The translations under genes and the position numbers were made by a program. This document shows positions 35,348 through 45,149 of a stretch of DNA of 64,000 nucleotides, in pieces; position 1 is the first letter of the stretch, and each line of letters starts with the position of its first letter. Origin of the DNA: Monomorium pharaonis. Taxonomy: Eukaryota > Arthropoda > Insecta > Hymenoptera > Formicidae. The notes under the pieces were generated by a model that saw only the letters and a program-made list of their open reading frames with translations, was not told where the DNA came from and ran no database searches. Where the stretch lies: NCBI RefSeq assembly GCF_013373865.1, contig NC_050472.1:18002136-18066135 (forward strand), in the 5' to 3' direction.

Positions 35348-35395
35348 TGTTACGTCCCGGGCGCGCGGGAGGGGCGGCGTTGCCGATATTCTCCC
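35348..35395 (+). repeat. 48-bp exact copy of the left end of the 17206 insertion
   Basis: Begins TGTTACGTCCCGGGCGCG and is identical to 17206-17253 as far as ATATTCTCCC, then diverges into AT-rich DNA. A truncated relative or abortive insertion. Confidence 0.8.
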
Positions 35396-35505
35396 TTTGT
35401 TATATTCCTCGAATAACTGTGTAGCAAATTGCAAATTTATAGAAATAAAAATTTATAATAAAAAATTAAAAAATATACAAAAAGTATTATTCAGAGTTTA
35501 TTTAC

Positions 35506-35681
35506 CAGCATTAGCACGTTTATAAGTATCATTTGACACATAAAGTTTTACAGTTTTGGAGCCGTTTGATAATTTTAAAATCTTTTGTTCATTAGACGAC
35601 GTTACAATTGTTGTAGGCTTGCCTTTAAATTGCTCTGGATATTTTAGTTTTTGCATAATTAAAAATTTTTCAGCATACGAT
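35506..35681 (-). CDS. Orphan internal exon or small ORF, unknown
   Basis: A 176-bp open stretch is bounded on the minus strand by a TTTGCAG acceptor and a G|GTAAATA donor. It encodes about 59 residues (FLIMQKLKYPEQF, KILKLSNGSKTVKLYVSN). No family recognised. It lies only 56 bp outside the left end of Polinton B and could belong to a host gene or to another transposon; without adjoining exons I cannot decide. Confidence 0.3.
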
Positions 35682-35737
35682 CTGCAAATGTTAATTGTTT
35701 AATAGAAATATTAATTTAATGATAAGAAAAACTGATT

Positions 35738-36393
35738 AGTAGGAATAAGGGGGTGGTTCTGACTACGGGGCTCCGAGGGGGGGTGAGGGGCGGGGGGGTA
35801 TTTGCGGGGAGGGGTATGACGTCACGGGAAGGTATGACATCACGCGGGGAGGGGGGATGACGTCACACAAACGGATGCCGCCGCTTATAACCGCCGCTCA
35901 GTATAAACATTTATATAAACAACATGCTAGTTGTAACCTGATATAAACAAATACCGGTCGGTAGCCGCTTATCAGTATAAACATTTATGTAAATTACAAG
36001 TCAGTTGTAACCAGATATAAACAATAACTTGCCGGTCACCGCTTATCAGTATAAACATTTCTAAGAAAAATAATATGCGAGTTGCAACTTGATATAAACA
36101 ATTAGGCCCTGCGGCTAGAAGTAGTAATTAGGTATAAACAATTTTTATCTATGGTTCTTTCTGTCGCTTATCAGTATAAACATTTTTTAAGTAAAATAAT
36201 ATGCGAGTTGCAACCTGATATAAACAAATTTCTAAGAATATTTATCGTACGGAGCGCCGAATCGTCGGCAGCTGATAAATTTATTCGACAGCTCTTGGAA
36301 TAGCTATAAACAAAAATCGCTGACTATATCCGGTAGCGGTTTGTTATAAACAAATTTTTTATCGCGACAAGGAGCGCCGAACCGTCGGCAGCT
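35738..36393 (+). repeat. Left terminal inverted repeat of Polinton B
   Basis: 656 bp, nearly identical to 52495-53150 reversed. The outer 150 bp is G-rich with TGACGTCA palindromes. The inner 500 bp has about twelve TATAAACA words in regular alternation with GTTGCAACYTGA/GTTGTAACCTGA and CGCTTATCAG phrases. Probable origin and terminal-protein loading region. Confidence 0.92.
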
Positions 36394-36515
36394 TAAATTT
36401 CGTTATTGCATCAGTCAAATAGTGGAATACGAACGGTAAAGCTTCATCTACGTTACCGCAGCAGTTGATTGGTGGAAGTCGAATTGTAAAGTGTCTGAAG
36501 AAAGAACCGTACGAG

Positions 36516-37233
36516 ATGAACTATTACGTTCCGATCCAACAGAATGACGGGTGCGATAAATCGTAAGTATTTTTAATTAAATTAAAATCTATATATTTAA
36601 ATCCTATATATTTTCTATATTTTTCTATAACTTGATATATTCTTTTTACAGAACATTATCACAGCCACGCTATACTCCTCGCATCCTGGGAAGGCGATTC
36701 GCTTTACCGCCACTGCCTACAAATATTTGGATATCGGTGTCAGTGTAGGATGTGAACCTTTTGTGGAGATGATTCTTGGCGATAACAAAAGCAATCAGAT
36801 ACAGCTGTCACGTGATACCTGGGTAATAATGATCGAGAAACGCATGGATATCGAGCGACTCCTGCAGTCAACCATCGCTACATCGTTGTGGATTAATGAT
36901 CTTTTCATCGAACTCGTCAAATTACGTAATGAAATTGTCATAAAATTTACATTAAATAACAAAGCTTTGTATATGAAACCTTTGACCGTGCAATTTTTAT
37001 TAAATCTTGAAGATGTTATCAATAATGTCTACTTTAAGTTGTGGGATGATATGCACGTAGTAAAAGAAAAATATAATCGATTTGTAAAATGTTTGCAGCG
37101 AAATAACATTAATAATAAGTGCGATGCTGTAAAGCTATTAGATGAAATATGTGTAAAAACTTCGCTCATAGATTGCGAACTGATGGTTTATGCATCAGAC
37201 AATATTGTATATGATGCTTTGAATAATAAATAA
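36516..37233 (+). pseudogene. Unknown first gene of Polinton B, two exons, frame broken
   Basis: Exon 1 is 36516-36562 (starts MNYYVPIQQ). A GTAAGT..TTTTTACAG intron follows, and exon 2 starts at 36652. Reading from exon 1 hits TAG at 36746-36748, whereas a different frame is open from about 36660 to 37233 and encodes the conserved part. The homologue in A (1-492) reads across this point without a break, so B has a small deletion near 36722. The product is rich in charged residues, about 200 aa; no family recognised. It converges on the capsid gene. Confidence 0.55.
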
Positions 37234-37371
37234 ATATGTATTTGTATAAACGTTTTAGAAATATTTTTTCCTACTAATTATCCTAACTTAAAAACTATTT
37301 TAATTAATAAACGGGGAAGAGGAAATATAAACGGGTAATGGAAATATAAAAAATACACAACACATAAAAAA

Positions 37372-38898
37372 TTATTTTTTATTGCTAGACCACCAGTTAA
37401 ACAGTTTAAATACATTCTGTAAAGCGCAATTGTTCACATGATTCCGACAACGTAAGGTGTACGTAATGTCCAACTTGTTTAGAGGTTTTATGTCTTCGTA
37501 ATGCACCTCGATATTTTCGACATTAGCTTCCTCTTTCGCCTCGTCCAGGAGTAAGTCCTGCAGCCATTCTCGTTTCTCGCATCCCTTTACGTACACGATA
37601 ATTTCATCATTGGTTGCAGTTGTACCCATCACGGCCTTTGTAATTAAATCTCTAGCCATGCTGTGCGGAATCAATCCATCCTCCCATGATATTCCGTGAT
37701 GATTCACTTTCAACCACACCACCTGACGTTTTTCTGCCTTGGTAAGATATTCCCATGGATAGGTGGGTGTAAACATGTAGTGGGTGAGTTCAAATCCATC
37801 TTTGAGAGAGGCAAATTCCTTAACGATAAATTCTCCACCAACGATGAAACCTTGCAGATCCACGAACGTTGGTACAGACATGACAGCTGTCGTTGAGAAT
37901 ACTGTGATCCGTCTCGACGCGTTATAAATTTTTATATCATCTTGATATTGTTTTGGAGAAAAAATGGCGCCGCACTTAGGTAATTTTGCGCACAACGTTG
38001 GTCAACGGGTTGTACTGAATCACACGATCGTGTATAATGAGACAGTACGCGGTAGTGTTCGCGGGCACGTTTTCTCTGCATTCAAATTCTAAGCGTACGT
38101 CCACGGTTGCGCTCTTGATCGATTCGTTTTGTCGAGAGCAATCGATAATCACGAATGGACCATTATGTCGAAACATGGTGACGGATTGATTCGGTTCGAG
38201 ATAATCATATCCGTAATAGTTTTTACAGAAATGTGCGTACGTGTCGTACAGAATCGACCATTTATTTTTATCAAAATCTAGATTCAAATCATCGTACGGA
38301 TAACATTCCGAGTTTAAATAGAGTTTTGCGTTGATTAATTTGCAATGATCGAATCGACTCATGTTTTCAGACAATTGTTATCGTTACGCGCGCGTATTAA
38401 AATCAGCTCATGGCGAGCGTTGATCACCACGCGTCTGTAATCTTCACAAAATCCCAACAGCATGTTGAGCGGTACGCAAAAATTAAAATATCCGTTCGGA
38501 GGATTCCACGGATCCCAGCCGGCGTTTCTCGCGATTACGCTTCTGGCAGCTGACATAGTTACATAGTTCTTGAGGGTGCTGGTTATTCCGACGTTTCTGT
38601 TTCGATCAATCTCCACACCGTCGAGCTCGTATCGAATCTCATCGAACATGAACGCGATGCAATTATTTGCCAATGTCACATCAGATCCTGCAACTGGTTT
38701 CTTTATTATAAGTTTTTCTTCAATGTATAAAAAACTTTCGTACGGTAACGTGTAAAGATCCTGCTGTTGTATAGGAATTCTTATCTCATCGTTGTATTCA
38801 AACGTCGTGTTGGCGAACGGATTGTACGTGTGAGTCTCGATCTTGACGATGCGATCGTCAAAGATCGGCTCGTCCTCGATATTTAAAATATCCGTCAT
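37372..38898 (-). pseudogene. Polinton B major capsid protein, broken
   Basis: Double jelly-roll capsid protein. The N-terminal part from 38898 (MTDILNIEDEPIFDD) contains FMFDEIRYELDGVEID and GWDPWNPPNGYFNF. Compared with A, about 258 bp is deleted at about 38375, after NDNNCL, and the frame changes there. A second frame change lies near 37983. Three open pieces result. The C-terminus (NCALQNVFKLFNWW) matches A. The start overlaps the 65-aa gene by ATGA. Confidence 0.88.
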
Positions 38899-39092
38899 TG
38901 TCGCACAGCAAATTCCAGAGATTGTAGATATTCAACGTTCGACGCGGTGAGCCTCTTTTTCTTGGAACAGTCGGATGATCGAATATTATCGAATGTCGTC
39001 GCAAAAGTATCTGATGACTGCTGTAACGTTGGTGTTTTCGTCGTAAACATGTTTATTTTTCTAGCGCGTTCCGACGCGTTTAGTACGAGCAT
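38895..39092 (-). CDS. Small conserved Polinton protein, 65 aa
   Basis: Counterpart of the 67-aa gene at 3053-3256, with the same ends and a conserved SSDCSKKKRLTASNVEYL block. It sits 12 bp after the penton gene and overlaps the capsid start. Retention of an open frame in both elements while neighbouring large genes are broken may only reflect its short length. Likely a virion-associated or core protein; function unknown. Confidence 0.6.
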   Translation of the reverse strand: MLVLNASERARKINMFTTKTPTLQQSSDTFATTFDNIRSSDCSKKKRLTASNVEYLQSLEFAVRQ

Positions 39093-39104
39093 CTCACGTT
39101 CGCG

Positions 39105-39825
39105 TTATCGTTGCAGCCGTCGTCGCACATGCAATCTGACGGTAATTTCTTCTCCTCGAAAATCGAGCAATCGTCCGTTCTGGTCAACCACGCGTATCGT
39201 CAGATTCGTAACACTAAATGATCTGCGACGGCCTTTCCGAGATCTTATATCCAGGTGGCACGTTCGGTGAAAACTCGTGTATCGCGTGCACGCTTTTGTC
39301 GTTGCTGTACGCGCCCGCGGTCACGTTGCACTCTACGCGGATAATGTTTACGTTCATTATGTTGATCGACACGTCTGACTCATGCCATATTCGCGGTTCT
39401 AGTATACGCTTCGATGTGAATCCCAGGAGCGAGCCGATGTTGTTTGGTTTGCCAAAATTTATTTTGTGTACGCATCTGATCTCACATCTCATCGTATTAT
39501 AATTTGCGCGGATCGTTATTGAATCTTTATCCCCGCCATTACTACCTTTAGTCGTGACGTCACGTCGCGGACGTATTTGCGAAATCTCGCGTTTCAAAAA
39601 CTCGTTAATGGCATGCAACTCGTACGATCCCTCGGGAATCGTAATCTCCGCGTTGTCTTTGCCAAAGTAAAATTTATTGTTTGAAGCATTCACGTTCGGT
39701 ATCGTGTTATATGTTTCAAAGATCACTAAACCGAGCTCGTAATCGTCGTCGCTCAAATCTATAGCCGGAGAGTAGCTTGCCGCGAGAATGCTGCTCTTGC
39801 CGCTCAGCGTAAATGTCAGCCACAT
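39105..39825 (-). pseudogene. Polinton B minor capsid (penton-like) protein, 3' end damaged
   Basis: Single jelly-roll type minor capsid. From the ATG at 39825 it reads LTFTLSGKSSI, YELGLVIFETYNTIPNVN, NKFYFGKDN, then GFTSKRILEPRIW and EFSPNVPPGYKI. A TAG stop at about 39214 follows PSQII; in A this point continues for about 45 more codons (VDQNGRL.DFRGEE), and a shifted frame here still encodes them as far as 39105. A short deletion explains the shift. Forms the vertex or minor shell of the particle by family analogy. Confidence 0.82.
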
Positions 39826-39866
39826 GTTTGAACGAATACTGAGATTAAACAGCGCAACGTCGGTCT

Positions 39867-40202
39867 TTAAATCGAGTGTAAAAATAGCAAACAAAGTTGT
39901 CCGCAATTCCTTTGATCGTAAGTTTGATACGACGTTCGATTGTACTCTATCTTTGTCACATCGTCCCCAAAATATCGTACGAGTTCTCTGGGTGGTCGCA
40001 GATTGCCGAAACTGTCGAAATACGCTACGTGATTTCTCCTCTTTGCGTACGCTACCCAGTGAGTACCGGGACCCTCCGCATCGTCCAGATTTACGATACC
40101 GCTCTCGTTTTGACGCGCACCGCTCGTCGGTAGCGCGTTACGCATAAACACTTCTCTGAAATACGGGATACACAATCGTTTTGCCAAATGAAGTAGTTGC
40201 AT
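39867..40202 (-). CDS. Adenovirus-type cysteine protease of Polinton B
   Basis: 111 residues from the ATG at 40202, though the frame stays open well upstream. Catalytic landmarks: His in GTHWVAYAKRR (about residue 48), Asp in AYFDSFGNLRPP (about 63), Cys in NCGQLCLLF (residue 100). Matches adenain and Ulp1-like proteases, which process virion precursors. The IPYFREVFMRNALP segment near the start is conserved with A. The upstream part of the open frame overlaps the PLA2-like gene and is probably not coding. Confidence 0.82.
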   Translation of the reverse strand: MQLLHLAKRLCIPYFREVFMRNALPTSGARQNESGIVNLDDAEGPGTHWVAYAKRRNHVAYFDSFGNLRPPRELVRYFGDDVTKIEYNRTSYQTYDQRNCGQLCLLFLHSI

Positions 40203-40228
40203 GTTCGTCGTCACACCCGCGGGTATTC

Positions 40229-40897
40229 TTAACGCCTCTTTGACATATTTTTTCGTTTCGCTTTTACACCTTTTCCGTACTTGTACGGGGCGAGGTACAA
40301 CCCTCGTCCGCCTCTGTACGGGGCGAGATACACTCCGCGCCCTTCCATCGCGCGATTGTGACGTTGCAGCTCCTCGAGCTGACGTCGCGCAGCTTTGCTG
40401 TCGTTTACCACCTTTTTCACACCGGCCGCGCCGCCGATCAATGATCCGAGCGCGCCCAACATCGGTAAAATTGGTAACATGCCGCCTCGTCTGGCTGTCG
40501 AAAGTATACGTTTTTTTTTCGTTACCTTTTTTTTCTTCTTCATACCCATACCTATCTTTGTCTTGGCTTTCATGGCTGCCCAGACGGCAGCAGCGGCTGC
40601 TCTTTCTCCGAGAGCCGAGTCTTTTGCGATTACGCGTTTTCGTGTTTTCGCAGCGAGTATCTCGTCCGCCGCGTGTCTGTCGGCGAGCTCGTTGCTCCGA
40701 GAATACGCAATGTCGTGTTCGCAGCACGCTGCGTCCAGCGGATTTATACCTCTATCGCCTTTAGCTAATCGTTTTTCCAAGTGGGTTCCCGGTCCGCAAA
40801 ATTGATAACCGGGGATATGTAGCTCGAAGGGAAGCGCGTTTATCACGCGATTCAAAAGATGACCGCAGCCGCTTTTTACCTTTGCGACAGCTGGCAT
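40229..40897 (-). CDS. PLA2-like virion protein with basic and hydrophobic tail, 222 aa
   Basis: Residues 30-65 carry the phospholipase A2 signature: YQFCGPGTHLEKRL (calcium loop) and LDAACCEHDIAYS with the catalytic HD pair. Similar domains in parvovirus capsids act in membrane passage. Next come a Lys-rich stretch (about 115-130), a Gly/Leu hydrophobic segment (MLPILPMLGALGSLIGGAAG), a charged helix, and a C-terminal repeat GRGVYLAPY / GRGLYLAPY before basic residues. The composition of the second half recalls adenovirus minor core and pVI-type membrane-active proteins; that comparison is inference. The frame is intact. Confidence 0.82.
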   Translation of the reverse strand: MPAVAKVKSGCGHLLNRVINALPFELHIPGYQFCGPGTHLEKRLAKGDRGINPLDAACCEHDIAYSRSNELADRHAADEILAAKTRKRVIAKDSALGERAAAAAVWAAMKAKTKIGMGMKKKKKVTKKKRILSTARRGGMLPILPMLGALGSLIGGAAGVKKVVNDSKAARRQLEELQRHNRAMEGRGVYLAPYRGGRGLYLAPYKYGKGVKAKRKNMSKRR

Positions 40898-41150
40898 TCG
40901 CTGTCGAACAATTCTTGATCAACGGCGCGGGTCCGTCGATGTGCGTTTGCTGCCACGGCTGATTATAATGTTCGTTGCAGCGACGATATTGCTGAACTTC
41001 GAAATCAACCTTTATATGTTCCGGAAGCTTGTCCCACACGTGTTCGATATAGTTGCCGCACTCGCGTAACAGAATGATCTTTGGTACGAATTGTAACTGC
41101 TCAGCACTCAAATTTATAATATCAGAGGGATGTGACAGTATGAGATACAT
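40761..41150 (-). CDS. Unknown 129-aa ORF overlapping the PLA2-like gene
   Basis: From the ATG at 41150, the first 80 residues look coding (SAEQLQFVPKIILLRECGNY, HVWDKLPEHIKVDF, HIDGPAPLIKNC). The rest overlaps the PLA2-like frame and becomes Arg/Ser-rich. It may be the N-terminal part of the PLA2-like protein in another frame, or a separate overlapping gene. A TATAAATA box lies just upstream. No family recognised. Confidence 0.5.
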   Translation of the reverse strand: MYLILSHPSDIINLSAEQLQFVPKIILLRECGNYIEHVWDKLPEHIKVDFEVQQYRRCNEHYNQPWQQTHIDGPAPLIKNCSTANASCRKGKKRLRSSFESRDKRASLRATYPRLSILRTGNPLGKTIS

Positions 41151-41184
41151 GTTTGCTACTGAGCGATGTGCGATTTTGCATGCC

Positions 41185-41192
41185 TATAAATA
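41185..41192. promoter_or_regulatory. TATA box in the divergent intergenic region
   Basis: TATAAATA sits between the leftward cluster (start 41150) and the rightward gene (start 41463). As written it faces right, but its distance to 41150 also suits leftward transcription from a nearby start. Strand is uncertain. Confidence 0.45.
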
Positions 41193-41462
41193 GTTTGGCG
41201 AGATTTTTGTTGCCTAGTAATTTTTTATTACTTGCTCTAAAAAACAGTGCGAGTACTATTATGAAAAATAGTTTTCAATCCATGAGTGAATCGTCAAAGG
41301 GCGATAGTTTACTCGAGCATCGATGATAGGCTCAAATGGCATCTCCACAGCGTGGGGATAAGTACCAAAATCATAAACAATGCCTTCGAAGCCGGACTGC
41401 ACCATCAGTTTGAGTTTCAACTGTGAAGCATTCACTCGTAGACACTGGTTAGAAAATTAAAA

Positions 41463-42161
41463 ATGTGGTCGTCAAATAAAACGGCACGGATTGTAAGTAT
41501 TTTTATATCATTTTGATTTTTATATTATATATATAATTTTGTACTAATTTATATTAATATATTTTTTACAGTGTTTATCTAAACCGGAAACAAGGCTAAG
41601 GCTGCCCAACATGCCAGCGTTGGGCTTTATTCATATAAGAAGCCGGCAGGCGCTGCGCACAGCGCAACGCTACCCCGATACATTTCCACGCCTCAACAGA
41701 AATGCCTACGTGCCCTTACTAGCGAACATCGTAAGTACCCCTTTTTCTACAAATACATTGTGTTTTTTTTTATAATTGATAATTTTATATTTATACATGT
41801 ATTTTTCAGTGTTATTATATGTTATTATATATGTAATTTTTTTGAATCATTATTTGTTTTAGTGTTACCGTTGCGGAATCATAACCACACGCACGATCGT
41901 CCACGTTACGTGGACGTGGCATATCATAAATTTAAAATACAAAGCAAGCGAGGCATGAATCAACTTTATAATAATTGGTTATGGCGCGAAAATGGAAAAG
42001 ACGAGAACGAAGAGGAGGACGATTTGTTCGATCTGTTCGATTTGCGATATCTCTTTGGAGAAGAGAGAGTTGAAGAAATAGAGATGGAATGCGACTGGGA
42101 ATACGACATGTTCGCGAAAAATTTAGTAAAATGGATTGATATGATTTACGATAGAAATTAA
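41463..42161 (+). CDS. Possible three-exon gene with acidic C-terminus, unknown
   Basis: Exon 1 is 41463-41492, exon 2 is 41572-41730 and exon 3 begins at 41863, each with GTAAGT donors and AG acceptors. Exon 2 has Arg-rich content (HIRSRQALRTAQRYPDTF). In exon 3 the frame set by exons 1-2 stops after about 30 codons, whereas another frame is open to 42161 and encodes an acidic protein (ENEEEDDLFDLFDLRYLFGEE, WEYDMFAKNLVKWIDMIY). The gene is therefore either frame-broken in exon 3 or spliced differently. No family recognised; absent from A. Confidence 0.4.
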
Positions 42162-42385
42162 GAATTATATTTTTATAGATTAGCGTCATATTTTATATTT
42201 TATATTTCCATACTTCTTTTATTTTGGATATATATCATTGTATAATTTTATTAATATTTTAAAATATATAAAATAGATATATCACATATATTTTTATTTA
42301 TTCATCCCTCAATCATTTTATTTATCCTGCATGCTATCCTCTTTGGTCTCACTCGCGCGACCGTCGATATATTCCTTTTCTCACT

Positions 42386-42466
<81 letters not shown>

Positions 42467-42892
42467 AACACACACACACAAACACACACACACAAACACA
42501 CACACACACACTTTATCTAGCATGCGTCTTCTTTCTCTACACACTGCGTTTACACACACTCGCGCATGCACACACGCACGTACACACACCTTCTCTAGCA
42601 CGCGACCGTCGATATGCTTTTTTCTCTATACGCTGTGTTCACACATACATGCACATACTCACGCCTTCTCTAGCACTCATACACGTCTAACCGTCTTCTC
42701 TATTACGTATACACAAGCGCCTTCTCTAGCACAGGGGGCACGCATACGTTTCTTTCTCCGTACGCTGCGTTCCCACATACACACGTCTTTCTCTAGCAAG
42801 CGCCTTCTGTAGCATGCACAGGGGGCACGCATACGTTTCTTTCACATGTACAAAGGCGCATTCCCATAGAGCGTACGCTGCACTCACACACC
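42162..42892. repeat. (CA)n tract and CTTCTCTAGCA minisatellite upstream of the ATPase
   Basis: CA/ACAA repeats occupy 42390-42510. From 42510 to 42840 a degenerate unit carrying CTTCTCTAGCAYGCG and CATACGTTTCTTTC recurs about six times. No gene supported in either direction; open frames arise from the repeat. Confidence 0.8.
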
Positions 42893-42900
42893 TATAAATG
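42893..42900 (+). promoter_or_regulatory. TATA box of the ATPase gene
   Basis: TATAAATG lies 39 bp before the ATPase ATG, followed by ATTCAGATAT, an initiator-like sequence about 15-20 bp downstream. Spacing suits a short leader. Confidence 0.55.
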
Positions 42901-42938
42901 GGACGTTCGATTCAGATATATAATCAGATTCAGAAAAC

Positions 42939-43646
42939 ATGAGATTCGTGCGACAACCTTTGACGATTTGCGTAAAGAATTACGACGATAAATTACAATC
43001 GATGGGAGACGGCGGGGTGAGGCGTAAGCATGGTGCGATGCTGCCGAATACTATACGCGCCATCATTTGCGGTCCGTTGAACTGCGGTAAAACCAACGTT
43101 CTGATAAATTTGTTGGAATGTCCGCACGGTGTACATTTCGAGAACGTGTACGTGTACTCGAAATCGCTACAACAACCGAAATATCGGTATCTGGAGAATT
43201 TGTTGTCGTCGATGGACGAGATCGGTTACTTTACGTTCTCCAATAACAGTGACGTGATTCCACCGAGCGAGGCGCGTCCAAACTCAATTTTCGTCTTCGA
43301 TGACGTTGCGTGCGATAAGCAGGATGTCGTGAGAGAATATTTTTCAATGGGTAGACACTCGAACGTCGACTGCTTTTATCTCTGTCAGTCGTACGCGAGA
43401 ATACCTAAACATCTTATACGCGACAACGCCAACCTGCTGATCCTGTTTAAGCAGGACAGTACCAACTTGAAACACGTGTACAACGATCACGTAAACACCG
43501 ACATGTCGTATGATGATTTTAGTGAATTATGTCGCGATTGTTGGCAGCGTGATTATGGATTTTTGATGATAGACAAGGACAGTGCACTTGCTAACGGGCG
43601 ATACAGAGGAGGATTTAACGAGTTTGCAGTACCGCGGAACGGTTAG
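42939..43646 (+). CDS. Polinton packaging ATPase (FtsK/HerA, A32-like), 235 aa
   Basis: Walker A is GPLNCGKTN at residues 45-53; Walker B is SIFVFDDVACD at about 116-126. A YVYSKSLQQPKY segment and DCFYLCQSYARIPKHLIRDN further on match the genome-packaging ATPases of Polintons, adenovirus-like and poxvirus A32-type systems. The enzyme pumps DNA into capsids. Full typical length, no breaks. It begins the rightward cluster; the next gene starts 53 bp later. Confidence 0.9.
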   Translation: MRFVRQPLTICVKNYDDKLQSMGDGGVRRKHGAMLPNTIRAIICGPLNCGKTNVLINLLECPHGVHFENVYVYSKSLQQPKYRYLENLLSSMDEIGYFTFSNNSDVIPPSEARPNSIFVFDDVACDKQDVVREYFSMGRHSNVDCFYLCQSYARIPKHLIRDNANLLILFKQDSTNLKHVYNDHVNTDMSYDDFSELCRDCWQRDYGFLMIDKDSALANGRYRGGFNEFAVPRNG

Positions 43647-43699
43647 TCGTTATTGGTACCTTGTCGCGGTGAAACGTACGATCAACACTCTCTGTTAAC

Positions 43700-44785
43700 A
43701 TGGCTGAGAACAAAGATATACGTGAGCGCGAGAAAATCGCGAAGGAGATTGAAAAAACGAGTGAATCGATTCGAAAGAAACATCGTGCTCTAAAAACCGG
43801 CAGGATCGAAGAGGATATCGCGACTAAGAGACACTTTGAACCGTTGATCGAACCGCTGCAAAAGATTATTGACAATTCTGGCGTACGCGCGATAAAAGAG
43901 GAGCCGATCGATAACGTTTCGTTCACCCGTAAACGTGAGAAGGAAGAGGGGGAAGAATATGCCAGTAAGAGAAAACGGTCGAACGTCTCGTTCGATATCT
44001 CTGCGACACCGCAAAAATCTAATCATTTACAAATTTCAAACGATGTACCGATGATAACCTCCACACCACGTCCCACAACCGTACAACCGATAGAATCGCT
44101 TGAGAATGTTTTCGAAACGACGGATGACTCGCTTGCGACGATTGTTCGAAATCAGTTACAGACGTCGCAAGGACGAAAAGCTTTACAAGCTCAATTTGGT
44201 CCGCTGGGTCAAAAATATGTCGTGACTGTCCTGAGCGGTAACCGAGAGAGCGATGTAAATATAGACAATATATACGGTGTTCGTCTCGAGAATAATGGAA
44301 TGATGCTCGGTAATAAACATTTCGATGTGGACAACGAGGATAATATAATTATCGACAATGTACGTTACGCTGATACACCTGGTCTTTACGAATTGATCTT
44401 CAAGAAAATCCCCGCCGATGACATCTACACAGATGATGATTTACAAAAGTACAAAAGCATATTGTTTGCCACAAACGTGCATAGACGCAATTACGCCAAG
44501 GACAGTCAACTACGGAGCAACAGAGGATACAAGTACAAACACTTGATCGCACCGTTGATGTTGATCGAATCTACGCCGAAAAAGAAGAAATCTGGAAAGG
44601 GATTACCTCACGCTATGAAGTTAAATGATAACGCGATCGATTACGTGCACTGGGACAATCCCAATGAACTGGTAGATCGTCTGCGGTTACTCGAAGCATC
44701 GCGTCGAGCCGGTCACAACGCACACGACAACGAGATTCTGTCCATCATCGAGGAACTTCGCGAAGCGGGTCTTATTATAAATTAA
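43700..44785 (+). CDS. DUF8207-type Polinton protein, 361 aa
   Basis: The N-terminal third is a charged coiled-coil region (REREKIAKEIEKTSESIRKK) with a KRKR basic cluster. The conserved domain from about residue 145 includes QFGPLGQKYV, IYGVRLENNGMMLGNKHFDV, TPGLYELIFKK and NRGYKYKHLIAPL. A short tail has AIDYVHWDNPNELVDRLRLLEASRRAGH. I recall this domain as DUF8207, common in arthropod genomes and next to Polinton genes; the name is from memory. Role unknown, probably structural or DNA-binding. A second, broken copy is at 63237-64000. Intact here. Confidence 0.7.
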   Translation: MAENKDIREREKIAKEIEKTSESIRKKHRALKTGRIEEDIATKRHFEPLIEPLQKIIDNSGVRAIKEEPIDNVSFTRKREKEEGEEYASKRKRSNVSFDISATPQKSNHLQISNDVPMITSTPRPTTVQPIESLENVFETTDDSLATIVRNQLQTSQGRKALQAQFGPLGQKYVVTVLSGNRESDVNIDNIYGVRLENNGMMLGNKHFDVDNEDNIIIDNVRYADTPGLYELIFKKIPADDIYTDDDLQKYKSILFATNVHRRNYAKDSQLRSNRGYKYKHLIAPLMLIESTPKKKKSGKGLPHAMKLNDNAIDYVHWDNPNELVDRLRLLEASRRAGHNAHDNEILSIIEELREAGLIIN

Positions 44786-44853
44786 CCTGCGTAATCGCGA
44801 AACGTGTCAGTCGATTGATTGATGTCATCCATATCGTATCAAGATTAAAAACA

Positions 44854-45117
44854 ATGAGTAATAACGAACGGCGAAAAGACGGTTACGAACGTTTAACGAA
44901 CAATTTTGATCGGTTCCTGAATCAACAGCGGACGGTTCAGGAACGGTTGTCGGATAGTTATCGAACGGTGCAGGATCGCTATCAAACGACTCGGGAACGA
45001 TTGTCGGACGGTTATCGAACGGTTGTAAATCAAGTCAGGAATAGTTACGAACGATTGTCTGATCGATCGGTACTGGAAGACAAAGAACCACTGCTGAAAG
45101 ACGATAGAAAGCAGTGA
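44854..45117 (+). CDS. Small heptad-like repeat protein of Polinton, 87 aa
   Basis: From ATG 44854 (MSNNERRKDGYERL) the protein repeats a RTVQERLSDSY / RTTRERLSDGY / RNSYERLSDRS motif every 11-22 residues, predicting amphipathic helix. A broken homologue in fragment C (63018-63195) shows the same start, so the gene is ancestral to both elements. It follows the DUF8207 gene by 68 bp. Function unknown. Confidence 0.6.
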   Translation: MSNNERRKDGYERLTNNFDRFLNQQRTVQERLSDSYRTVQDRYQTTRERLSDGYRTVVNQVRNSYERLSDRSVLEDKEPLLKDDRKQ

Positions 45118-45149
45118 TAAAAGATAATTCAAACGTGAAACGAACGCGA

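Noticed and set aside
39788..40805. Plus-strand ORFs of 119, 187 and 136 codons opposite the protease and PLA2 genes
   Set aside because: Shadows of the minus-strand genes, which have clear domains.
41760..41862. N-terminal third of the 133-aa ORF at 41760-42161
   Set aside because: This part is T-rich intron-like sequence ending in a TTTTAG acceptor; only the part from 41863 looks coding.
42302..42812. ORFs over the CA-rich region, rich in His/Thr or Cys/Val
   Set aside because: Translation of (CA)n and a minisatellite; no gene signal.
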